A stretch of 64,000 nt of DNA, taken from contig CP103031.1 of assembly GCA_024752435.1 (NCBI GenBank), positions 618,501 through 682,500 of the forward strand. The letters run 5' to 3'. The DNA comes from Allantophomopsis cytisporea (lineage: Eukaryota; Ascomycota; Leotiomycetes; Phacidiales; Phacidiaceae). The position numbers and the translations under genes are program-made. The notes under the pieces were generated by a model. It saw only the letters and a list, made by a program, of their open reading frames with translations, searched no databases and had not been told where the DNA came from. This document shows, one piece after another, positions 47,471 through 57,422 of the stretch. Positions within the stretch are counted from its first letter, which is position 1. Every line of letters begins with the position of its first letter.

Positions 47471-48575
47471 GTTGGTGAGCATGGTAGCAGAGCATAATTT
47501 GTATTTGTAGTATGTCGGTGTATTTATTGAGTGTTTTCGAAATTGAGTATTTGGTTCCTAGGATCACGAATCTCCAGGCCTACATGTTCTGCCTACATCT
47601 CGACTTAATGATACAATCATTAAATTGAAGCTTTGGATTCGTCTGTTTGTCATCTGTTACTTCGACAAACCGGCACACTCCCACGGTCATGCATAGACGC
47701 TTCGCTCATGCCGACCTTCCCTACCAATAGATTCACCAGTGCGTGACAAAATCCGTAATGCACATTTCATCTCATAATAATTCTGGCGTCGACCGCGTCG
47801 CAAACTCGGTCACTCTCTGGTGATTGGTGGCATAATCTTGACATTCCGGCAAAGACATGTTCTAGAAGTCAGATACTTAGTACACTGACTGTGCCCGCCC
47901 TACTTACCGTACCCGATTAGTGCTGCATTCACTAAATTAGTGGTATTATCAGTGGGAGATTGGTGATACTGCGTAAATAATCAGTGATGCAGTTACTAAA
48001 TCAACGCCTCCTTTCGGTTGCCGTCACTGTTTCTGGAGTTATAGCATTTGCTTTGCCCTAAGTAGCAATACTCACCCATTCTTAGATGTTTATGACAGTA
48101 GGCCAACTCTATTCGGTTTTCTAGAACGCTCCTCGTCTACTGCTTATAGAAATGAGTGTAACTATTGACATATCTAATACTTTGTAGGACTACACCGTCC
48201 GCTTCCAAATCCGCTCTACAACAGCTATACCGGCTATCATACAAGCGCCGGATAAATAGTTCGGGCACTGAATCCTACTTACTAGATCAACTCTCGGAAG
48301 ATTCTAAGATTCCTATCCCTTTGCAATAAAGGATCATACTGTAATTCAAAACACCGTTTCTGATTCTAGTTCTTTATCTATACCTATATATGGTCAATCA
48401 GTTTGGAGTCTAGGGAATAAAGGGGCTAGTTAATAGAATGAATACTTCTGACCTATAGATTCTCTTATATACCTATAGAACGATTAGAAAAGGTATTGCA
48501 GATCTTATTTCCGCACTACCATAAGCATTTTCAATAGAATATATACTTGCAATAACGTTCTATGAGTTCTATGAG
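47471..48575. other. AT-rich intergenic region
   Basis: About 1.1 kb of AT-rich sequence between the convergent regulator and dehydrogenase genes, with repeated CCTATA/TATACC strings near 48390-48480. No gene is seen; probably decayed repeat. Confidence 0.5.
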
Positions 48576-49885
48576 CTAATAATTTGCAATGACAGCTTTT
48601 AGCACTGGTTGCCCATTCTCATCTCTCCCTTTCTTTGCAAGCAAAAATGCACCCTCCGCCTCTTCTAATGTCTTACGATGAGTAATTAATTTTTCAATGC
48701 CGGGAAGCTTCCCACTGGCGATCAGGTGGATCGCAATTGGATACGCATTGGCATATCTAAAGACACCAATTATATCGACTTCACGAAGAGCAGCGGCAGC
48801 AATGGGCAATGTCTGTACAGCTGTGCCCATTCCAACTAGCACCAATTTACCTCCCGGCAACGCAGCCTGTCGAACGTTAGAATCAGTATAAAGAAAATTT
48901 GGAAGAGAAGTAAGGCATATAAACTTACATATATACCACTTTGTACACAGGGAGGTGCGCCAGTACACTCGTAAACCCTCTCGAATCCCGCAATACCAAC
49001 ACTCTCGCAGATTTCTTGTGCAAGAGATTTAGATCCCTCAAGTATCTCCTCAATACTAGGCGCAACAGCTGCCCTAGGTTTCATCGGACTAAGAAATGTA
49101 CTGCTCGCAAATCCGAGCTCCTGCGCAATTGCGAGTTTCTTCTCATCAATATCTACTACTACAACTCGTGCCATTCCCTGAGCTTGTAATACAGCGGCAG
49201 TCAAAAGTCCAATGGCGCCTGCTCCGAAAACAAGTGCACTGGCACCTAGAGGTGGATCGGATCTTCGTACCGCATGTACAGAAACGGCTAGGGGTTCAAT
49301 GATAGCACCTTGTTCCCAGGAAATGCTCTCTGGTAACCTATTTTCTATTAGTATAGTTCTTTCCTTCTTTATGTTATCAGCTTACTTGTGACAAAGACCC
49401 GCTGGATGATTCATAAACTCAGCTAGTGTACCATCCAGATGTGGGAAAACCTTTGCACTGCTCTTAAACAGCATATCTGGGCATATGTTATACCTCCCAG
49501 CACGACAAAGTGTACATTTCTTACACGCGAGCCCAACTTCCATGGCAACCTTGTCGTTCACCTTCAGATGCTTGACTTCCAAGCCAATGGATACAACAAG
49601 CCCAGAGGATTCGTGGCCGAGACATAAGGGTGCGCGAACTTTGAAGTCGCCGTTACGGCCATCACTGTAATAATGAAGATCAGAGCCACATATTCCAGTG
49701 CATTTGACTGCAACCTGAACTTCATTTGGCTCTGGAGGAGCAATTGGCCTTGTTTCCTAATATAATTGTAAGTCATTGTGCCTAGATGTAGGCTAAGAAC
49801 AACTCACCAAACGTAGATCCTGTGCACCATGCAGAAGAAGGACTTTGTTGGGCTTAGAGCCTGATATGACACCATTGGAAGCCAT
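48576..49885 (-). CDS. Zinc-dependent sorbitol/polyol dehydrogenase (MDR family)
   Basis: An NAD-dependent medium-chain dehydrogenase of the sorbitol/xylitol/arabinitol group, oxidising a polyol to a ketose. Four exons, 49808-49885, 49386-49756, 48929-49337 and 48576-48866, give 382 residues. Catalytic zinc site CTGICGSDLHYY and GHESSG; structural zinc cysteines CKKCTLCRAGRYNIC; Rossmann motif VFGAGAIGLLTA followed by an acidic residue in VVDIDEKKL, which favours NAD. Substrate among sorbitol, xylitol and L-arabinitol is not resolved. It is the last intact host gene before the repeat region and convergent with the zinc-cluster regulator. Confidence 0.9.
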
Positions 49886-50404
49886 TTTCGCAATTCCTTA
49901 AACTCTTGAAGTTATGTGAAGATTGAAGTTGCAAAATCATGGTCACAATGTTTTTGAACTTCTAGCATCATACCTATCTTTATCGGCAATTGAGATAGTC
50001 CCCGCACTTCCGATTAGAATGTGGAGGTTTGGAGAATGATCAATAACCGACAACGGCTATTGATAATATCAGGTTGTCCATACACCATTTCAGGCACAAA
50101 CACTGGAAATGATAAATTTAACATTTCTACTTAAAATAAAAATAAGAAAACGAAATTTTACCTCCCCCCTCTGAAATTTTTGTTGTTATTTATATTAATA
50201 TAATGCCATATCTTTTATATTACATTTAGTCTGGAGGGCTCCTAGAAGTACTGTTTTGACTTTACTTTATTTAACTAGTGTTTCGTAGTACTATTTACAA
50301 TAAGAAGATATAAGACTGAGTTATCAATCCTTACTGACACCAATTGTGCTGGTGAAAATTCTTTTGATGAGACCATAGTACAAAATATATACGAGTTCAG
50401 AACA
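49886..50404. other. AT-rich boundary to repeat region
   Basis: Very AT-rich stretch of about 520 nt (for example TTATATTAATATAATG near 50190-50210) between the dehydrogenase promoter and the first retroelement. It may include the degraded LTR of that element, but no clear LTR ends are seen. Confidence 0.45.
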
Positions 50405-53400
50405 GATTTCTCCTTTTACGACTCGCTCGACCGAAGCCTCTGGTAGGCTTCAATAGGAAAAGACAGGAGAATACTATGATCCCTACTGTTCTTTCTATCT
50501 CACAAGACTCGGACAGTATAACGCGATACTCGGAAAACATGGATAGGCAGTCGGAAGGTGTTGATGGATGTTGCAAGCAACCAGATAATATTCCCGGGAA
50601 ACTCGATGAGTCGGTGAGGGCATATCTCCCGAAATATTTCCTGAAACCCTCACCGGCTCATCAACTTCGACCCGAAACTACTCAACATCCAATCGAACAA
50701 TATCCAGACAAACCGCGCGAGAAGAAACCGCGGAGAGACCGAACAAGGTGCCTCTGACTTTGGATGGAATGAAAATCGTTAGGACACTTGGGAGAGACTA
50801 GAAGGTAGAAGAGCATTTAGCCTATCGCCCTCCTGAAGACAAACCCGCAACTGTTGCCCAAACCAGCGCAGCCGCGCTCAGATCTATCACCAGGCAGAAG
50901 GACTGCCATGTATTTGCCGCTACAATGAAATAAATCCTCGAAGAATTCGACAAGATCTCAGGAAAAGAAGAAGACCCCGAGGTCTTGCTCCCTCTTGAAT
51001 TCAAGCGGTTCGCTGACGTATTCTCCAAATAGGAAGCCAATATGTTGCCGCCACAACAGAAGAGTGATTACCGTATCGTCCTCACAGAGAACGCCGAAGC
51101 CGGCTATACTCCGGTGCACAAGACGTCCCGAGAAGAACTGACCTTGGTGACAGAATACATCGTCGAGCATCTCCGGAAGGGATTTATTACTGCGAGTCAG
51201 TCTCTCTCCTATCCTATTCATCAGGAAACCCAGAGTCAGCCTACGTTTTTGTGTTAACTACCGAAAACTCAATTCGATCACGAAGAAAGACCGTTATCCG
51301 ATCCCGCTCCTGGACGAAACCTTGGTCCAACTCTGTAGAGCCAAGTGGTTGACTAAGATCGACATCAGACACGCGTTCAACCACGTCCGGTTGGCTACGC
51401 CGGAAGATGAGAAACTGACGACTTTTAAGACCCGATTCGGATCCTACAGGTATCGTGTGATACCGTTCGGACTAACCAATGGCCCGGCAACCTTCCAGCA
51501 CTTCATCAACGATGTACTTCGGGATTTCCTGGATCAGCTCGCTACTGCCTACTAAGACGACATCATCATTTAGAGTCAGACTTAAGAAGAACATGTCGAA
51601 CACGTATCCAAGGTCCTTGAGAAACTCAGGGAAGCAGGACTGCAAGCAGATATCAAGAAGTGCGAGTTCTTTACGCAAGACACCAAATACTTAAGACTGA
51701 TCGTCGGGGTTGACGGCGTCCGGATAGATCCTACAAAGATCCGGACCATCCTCGATTGGAACGTCCCGCGAAATCCTACCGAAATTAAATCCTTTGTAGG
51801 ATTCTGCGTGTTCTATCGGAGGTTTATCAGGAAGTTTTCTAAGATTGCCTTCCCGCTTTATCGCCTCACTACTAAAGGCGCCAAGATCAAGTTCGAATGG
51901 ATGGAAGCTTTTCAAAAGGCCTTCGAAGCCATAAATAAAGCCGTAACGAACGCTCCTGTGCTCATGTACTTCAATCCGGAAAAGCAGTCGCACATCGAAG
52001 CCAACTCGTCGCACTTTATCAACGCTGGAGTACTCTTTTAGAAGGACAAGGAAAGAATCCTCTGTCCGGTAGCCTTCTTCTCGTGTAAGATGCTGCCTGC
52101 CGAATGCAATTTCCAGATCTACGATAAAGAACTATTGGCTATCATCAAGTGCTTCGAAGAATAGAGAGCCGAACTCATAGGCACCGGAGTTCCGATTCAG
52201 GTCCTAATAGATCATAAAGCCCTTGCACACTTCATCATTTCAAAGAAATTCTTGAGACGATAAGCCTGTTGGGCAGAATTCCTCTCCGAATTCAACTTTG
52301 AATTCATCCACAGGCCTGGCAAGCAGAACTAGAAGGCAGTCGCCCTGACCAGATGTCCTAGAGACGTACCGGAAGGGTGTTAAGATCTTGGTGCTGATGA
52401 TGAACCTATACTTTCGCTCGGGAGGCAGAAGGTAATGATATGAATGAGTGACAAGCTAAAGCTACAGATCTAAGATGAGTTCGGGCCTTCGACTCCTACT
52501 TATATACTTGACCTCAACATACAGTGTACCTATACATATGTTCACTCCCAGATCCTAACTAAGGGGAAGACGACGATCGGCAGAAGCATCAGTTGCAGAC
52601 GTTGCTCCTAGCAAGTCTCTTCTACCCAGACATCCGATCAGAGATCTTTGCCTTAGACGAAGTTTCTGATTCCGACTCTGACTCTGACTCTAAACCCGAC
52701 GATAGAGAACCTCTTGATCCCGAAGAACCTACAGAACTAGAACCCGAGAACGAAGAATCCGAGTTAGACGACGAGCCGGAAGGTGAACTAGATCCGGTAT
52801 CCGACCGAGTCAAACGGGCTCAGGCCAACGACGAGACCTGTAAAGCACTGATCGAACTACGCAAATACAAACGTCACAGTCAGCTCGAGGCGATATCAGA
52901 AGGTAGATCATCGGAAATGTCTACTTGCAACCGGCTATCGAACATCCCAGAGCCGGACAAACGTTAGAATGGATCAAGCGCGTTTGCGCATAGGAACGGG
53001 TAGAGCGACTGATTCAAAAGTATACCCGGAATTACTATGAGTATAGACAAGAAAAGGCGGCCCGAGACACTTATAACGGATTCTTAAACCCGCTTCCGAT
53101 CCCTAAGCAGCCCTGGAAGGACATCTCCATAGACCTTATCTCCGGACTCCTAGAGTTAATAGGCTACGACGCTATACTCGTGGTCGTCGACCGTCTTACC
53201 AAAAGATGAGAATTTATCCCTTGTCTCGTCACGGCCGACGGAACTTCTACAGAAACCTCTACTACTCTGATTCGTTAGAACATCATCAAACGCGACAGGA
53301 TAATCGACAACGTCGTATCTGACAAGGGATCTTAGCTCGTCGTGGAATTCTGGAAACATTTGTGTAAGCATATACGAATAACGCCTGGTTCATCGACCGG

Positions 53401-53760
53401 ATTCCATCCCGAGACCGACGGGCAAACCGAAATAGTCAACGCGGAAGTAGAACGTTTACCTGCGAACCTATGTCAACTATCAATAGGACGACTAGGTAGA
53501 CTAGCTCGATATAGCTCAGCTGGCGGCTAACAGCTATACATCAGCGTCGACCAAGATTGTCACGTTCTTCGCGACTCACCATTATTACCCTCGGATGAGC
53601 TTCGACATGACTATGCAGACGATCGGAACGTCTACAAAGACGGCAAGAACAGCTCGGACCCGCGCTAGAGAATTCACAGAACGCATACAGACGACAGCAT
53701 ATAAGAAGTCTTGTACCAAACCCGAGTTTTGAATTTTGAATTTTGAGCTGTAATATGTAT
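50405..53760 (+). mobile_element. Degenerate Ty3/gypsy retrotransposon pol
   Basis: A broken Pol with reverse transcriptase (KIDIRHAFNHVRLATPEDE, FGLTNGPATFQHFIND, then a stop just before DDIII), RNase H (DKELLAIIKCFEE; IDHKALAHF) and integrase (DLISGL, VVVDRLTKR, FHPETDGQTEIVNAEVER). The RT, acidic-linker and integrase parts lie in different frames (frame breaks near 51,250, before 52,590 and before 53,340) with many TAG/TAA codons, mostly where Trp or Gln is expected. The RNase H active-site region reads IEANSS where the family has ETDAS. A highly acidic segment (SDSDSDSDSKPDD, 52650-52800) separates RNase H and integrase. Gag, protease and clear LTRs are not seen. Non-functional. Confidence 0.85.
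50605..50662. repeat. 16-bp hairpin in the first retroelement
   Basis: GATGAGTCGGTGAGGG pairs with CCCTCACCGGCTCATC across a 26-nt loop, 15 of 16 positions matching; the exception is a T:C transition. Confidence 0.8.
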
Positions 53761-55114
53761 CCGACTGAACTATTACAACTACACTCTAATAGTATATAGC
53801 AAGTTGATAGATATATATTATAGATGTAGCAGAGATAGAGTGTTATATATATCCTGTACTCCAAAGAGCATGAATAGAGCGCAAAGTAGCAACTTGGATC
53901 AAGTTAAAGTATTCTATCGATCTAATAGTTGATCTACATGGTCAAGGAAGATTGCAGGCTTATCACGCTGAGAAGGTGCTTTTGGCAGAAGTTCACTTCA
54001 AGCTTCATCGGCGAGTCTTGCATCTATACCGGTGCTAGATCCAAATTCTCCTGCCATATTCCTTATAGTCCTGCAAATATCGAGAACGTAGGAAGTGCTG
54101 CCAAACCTACCTTCGAGTAGTGATGGTAAATAGCAGCATGGTCAATGCGCCTGAGCAAGTGACGCCATGTGACCAATTCATCAAGCTAAGTGCCCACGCA
54201 CTTCAGTAGTCTAAGTATATCGACATATAGCCAAAGTATCAAGGTATAAGGTCCGAGTCACTTGTCATTGCTTCTCGCGCCTCTTCTTTTCCTGTGTATG
54301 GCCTCACGAAATTGCTCGCTTTATTTTTTATTTTTCTACAATACAGAGTTGAATTGTATGTCGTTTCTTGTCAATAATAACATCTACGTTCCAAGCATCA
54401 GCGAGTTCCTTTCAATGGCAGTAGTACGGTACAATACCACGAGTGGATGGCTCAAGCAGTCGGTGGCAATGATAAACTCCTTCAAGAGCTGCGACAAAAC
54501 CCCTGGCAATTGTTCAACCTCTCCGTCGATTTCGGCATAGGCATCCAGATATGTTGAACAGCGTGGCAGGTCTTGCCTTCACACTGAATTACAACCCAAG
54601 GTTGCGCAGTCGATTGCGCTGCTAAGACTGCTGTGACGAATCTGCACATGCAACCCTGCAGCATCACTTGCGCTGCCATACTTAGCCCCAAACATCCAGC
54701 CTGCGTTGAGTGTCTTACGATGCCTACACGTTTCAGTTCTTGCAACAGATCCATATAGGATTTCAAAGCCACGAGAGCGACAAAGTATTAACACCTCTCG
54801 TTGCGCACTATATTCGGGTTTCTCAGTGGCTTGATCGGTACTACTGCGTCTGCCTGCGCGGTACAAAGATGGAGGCGGTCGGAGCAGTGTCAAGCGTTAT
54901 TGCGGTCATAACGTCAAGAGTCTATTCCTTCCTAACCAGTAGTTGGTACAAGGGCTCCCCAGACTCTAAACACGGGTTGCATCAAGTTGAAGTTCGTTTT
55001 AGCGGCTCGGCGCTGTACAGGTACTTAAACAGAGTTATGGGCAATGTCCTCAGCATTATCCTACCATCTAGCCTTTTACTTCTCCCAGCCTATATTGAGT
55101 TATCTCTTTGGAAA
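53761..55114. other. Repeat-derived or uncharacterised region
   Basis: About 1.35 kb. AT-rich to 54,260, then more GC-balanced sequence with overlapping frames on both strands (54482-54893 minus; 54710-55273 plus), none of which I can assign. The plus-strand frame runs into the phosphotransferase pseudogene and may be part of its upstream region. Confidence 0.4.
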
Positions 55115-55839
55115 ATGGAAGTCATCGAACTTGCTACTAAAATATACAAAAAAACGCCACACAGCTTTATCAAAAGCGAATATGCACCATCCGAGCGACA
55201 GAAGAATTTGAAGGGGGACCCCATATCTGGAAATGGGGTGCCGAGCGTCTTCGAAACGAAGGCGATGCTTTAGCTCTTATCGCAAAATATACCGACATTC
55301 CTGTGCCCAAAGTTTTCTATTGTGGGAAGGACGAGAGCGATGTCATGTATCTTGAAGTTGAACGCAAGGATGGTCTCGATTGTAGTGAGGTTGGAGATAA
55401 ATGTCGGATGCCGCCAGAACGAGTTCATACTACCAATGGTCGATGCTTAGAATGCGAGAAGATAGCAGCTAAGAACGTTAATGCCTTCATTGAGGCGAAG
55501 GTTATCCCGCAGCTCAAAGAGCTCAAGTCCAACCAGACTGGACTTAGCATCTAAAGTTCTAGGGTCCAGCAGGATATTTCCTCTATGAAGATCGCCATGA
55601 CAAAAGACGTATTCTTGTCCTGGTAAAGACCGCTTTGGCAGCCATGTGTCCCTCTCGTCAAACTCTTGGATGCGGGGTGGCGGAATAACGATGCCGTTAT
55701 GTGTATTATCGACTGGGAGTGTTCAGCTTACTTTCCAGCGGAGCTCGAACTCCCGCTGTGGTGCCTCAACTACGAAGAATACATGCAGACGTTTCGAGAA
55801 AAGGACAGGATTCAGTGGGAGATTACACTTATCACGTAG
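55115..55839 (+). pseudogene. Phosphotransferase (APH-like kinase fold) pseudogene with internal inversion
   Basis: Related to fungal aminoglycoside-phosphotransferase-like proteins. The plus strand gives an N-terminal FIKSEYAPSERQ, a one-base frameshift near 55205, then ERLRNEGDALALIAKYTDIP, VPKVFYCGKDESDVMYLE and LKELKSNQTGL. The next family segment is missing from this strand but present on the minus strand between about 55543 and 55698, including PPPRIQEFDERDTW and the catalytic loop VFCHGDLHRGNILLDP. After it the plus strand resumes with CIIDWECSAYFPAELELPLW and ends at a TAG at 55837. The order fits a simple flip of ~155 bp. The catalytic loop is thus unreadable in the sense transcript. 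Confidence 0.82.
55543..55698 (-). other. Inverted segment inside the phosphotransferase pseudogene
   Basis: About 155 bp whose minus strand is open and encodes the kinase catalytic-loop segment (NGIVIPPPRI to LLDPRTLDAK). Flanking coding sequence on both sides is on the plus strand and matches the family just before and just after this segment. Breakpoints are placed to within a few bases only. Confidence 0.8.
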
Positions 55840-56737
55840 TACGAATGAGAATTGAACAGCGTTGTGTTTTCTGTTACAATAAAATTTCAAAATTGTTGAT
55901 GTTGAATCAACTCTAGGTCATTTACTTCCCACTTATCTTTGTATTGAACGCCTCAGCATATGTGTGTACAAGATGCAACAAAGCTACAATGGATGCAGTT
56001 CCTACAAATATCAGTACTAAATACCTTGTAATTCTGTTAGATAGAGAAGGGTACTCACTTGTAGGCCATGCTGGATGCTGGGAATAGTAGAGATGGATAT
56101 TCGTAGCGGATATCGAAGAGGATAGTGTAATAATAGATAATTCTGGATTTCAAACTCTGGATATTTATATCGCTATATACTTAAACCCCTTATATTTCTT
56201 TCGAGCAAAAGGCGATGTGAAAGTGAGAGACTGCATCTCTGAATAGAGATTGTCAGATTTTATAGCCTTGTATTCGTGTCTCTGGATCTCACGAGCTTTA
56301 CATCTGAATTATTCCGGCAAAACGACATACTGTACTGGCTTTCCGCTGTTCGGTGCTTTCATTTAATCCCAAGGTTGCTGATAGGCTGTAACATCTCTTT
56401 CCCGCGCCAAGCTGTCTTTCCACTCAAGCACTTGAGCGCGTACGTATAATAAGCCAACAACTACAGCAAGACAGTCACAATACCCTGCAGAAGATAACTC
56501 CTCAGATTGACTCTAATATCGACGAATGAGGTCGGCTTGTGATTTGATATTGAGTAAATGTGTCCCCTGTAGCAGGCCAAACGCAAAGATTACGAAAATG
56601 TTGGTGATGGTCATATTAGTGATTTCCAAGCGAATCTTACCGATGATCAAGAATAATGAATCGAAACAGAGTGGGTCAACGGAAATGCGAGGCTGAAATT
56701 TTGAAATATATTAAGCTTACAAGAGACGGGGCTTATA
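55840..56737. other. Gene-poor AT-rich region
   Basis: About 900 nt between the pseudogene and the inverted-repeat block. A possible minus-strand micro-ORF with an intron near 55922-56069 was considered and rejected. Nothing else is recognised. Confidence 0.45.
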
Positions 56738-56738
56738 G

Positions 56739-56808
56739 CTCAGCGGGTGTATTGGAAGGTTGGGTGGGTGTCGGAGTGTAATTTCCAGTTTTGCCGACAC
56801 CCGCTGAG
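56739..56808. repeat. Nested short inverted repeats
   Basis: CTCAGCGGGTGT (56739-56750) is complementary to ACACCCGCTGAG (56797-56808). Inside and overlapping it, GGGTGTCGG near 56765 pairs with CCGACACCC near 56795. A further GACACCCGCTG copy follows near 56827. Confidence 0.85.
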
Positions 56809-56837
56809 TTTTCGTAGCGTAGAATTGACACCCGCTG

Positions 56838-57101
56838 TAAATTCTAGCCTCAGGCATATATCACGTGCTCGGAGTTTACAGCTACTGTGATTTTCAGGTG
56901 TAAAACGGCTTGATTTTCTACTATGGGCCAACTACTCTACTTATGCAATTACTACCAAGTCCGTTCGTAGCTGTAAACTCCGAGCACATGATATATGCCT
57001 GAGGCTAGAATTTATACTACGAACGGACTTGGTAGTAATTGCATAAGTAGAGTAGTTGGCCTATAGTAGAAAATCAAGCCGTTTTACACCTGAAAATCAC
57101 A
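56838..57101. repeat. Interleaved inverted repeats A-B-A'-B', possible 5' LTR
   Basis: Arm A (56838-56885, 48 bp) is the reverse complement of A' (56967-57014), and arm B (56886-56970, 85 bp) that of B' (57017-57101). Each pair has a single mismatch, in both cases a transition. The order A-B-A'-B' is interleaved, not a simple hairpin. The B...B' part starts TGTG and ends CACA and is followed after two bases by TGG, which would suit a 216-bp LTR and primer-binding site for the element downstream. Confidence 0.8.
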
Positions 57102-57103
57102 TC

Positions 57104-57118
57104 TGGTAGCAACACCTG
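57104..57118 (+). promoter_or_regulatory. Possible primer-binding site
   Basis: TGGTAGCAACACCTG begins two nt after the CACA end of the repeat block. Gypsy elements usually have a tRNA-complementary PBS starting TGG at this spacing. The tRNA is not identified, so this is tentative. Confidence 0.4.
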
Positions 57119-57422
57119 AAGCAGGAAGGCAGTCTTTACTGTCTTCGTACGGAGTTGTGTAGTTAAGTGCCGTTGGATCCTCGTTACCAACTCCGAAGAA
57201 GAACTGTATAGTACCGGAATTCTGAAACTTACTGGCTACGATCTCCTGGAGTTTCGATCGGAGGTTTCGGAGTGCCAGAGTTTCGAATGAAGGTAATCAT
57301 GGTTTCGATCAGTGTCCATCAGGTGTATAAAAGAAGGAGAGTGCCTAGGAGGATATACAACAAGAGTTCCGAACGGGAAAAAGAATCATTATACCACTTG
57401 CAAATACCTCTAGCTCAACAAC

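Noticed and set aside
55922..56069. Spliced minus-strand micropeptide starting MAYK
   Set aside because: The version with a good membrane helix needs a 34-nt intron, shorter than any other here; the 57-nt intron alternative gives only 19 residues. No homologue recalled.
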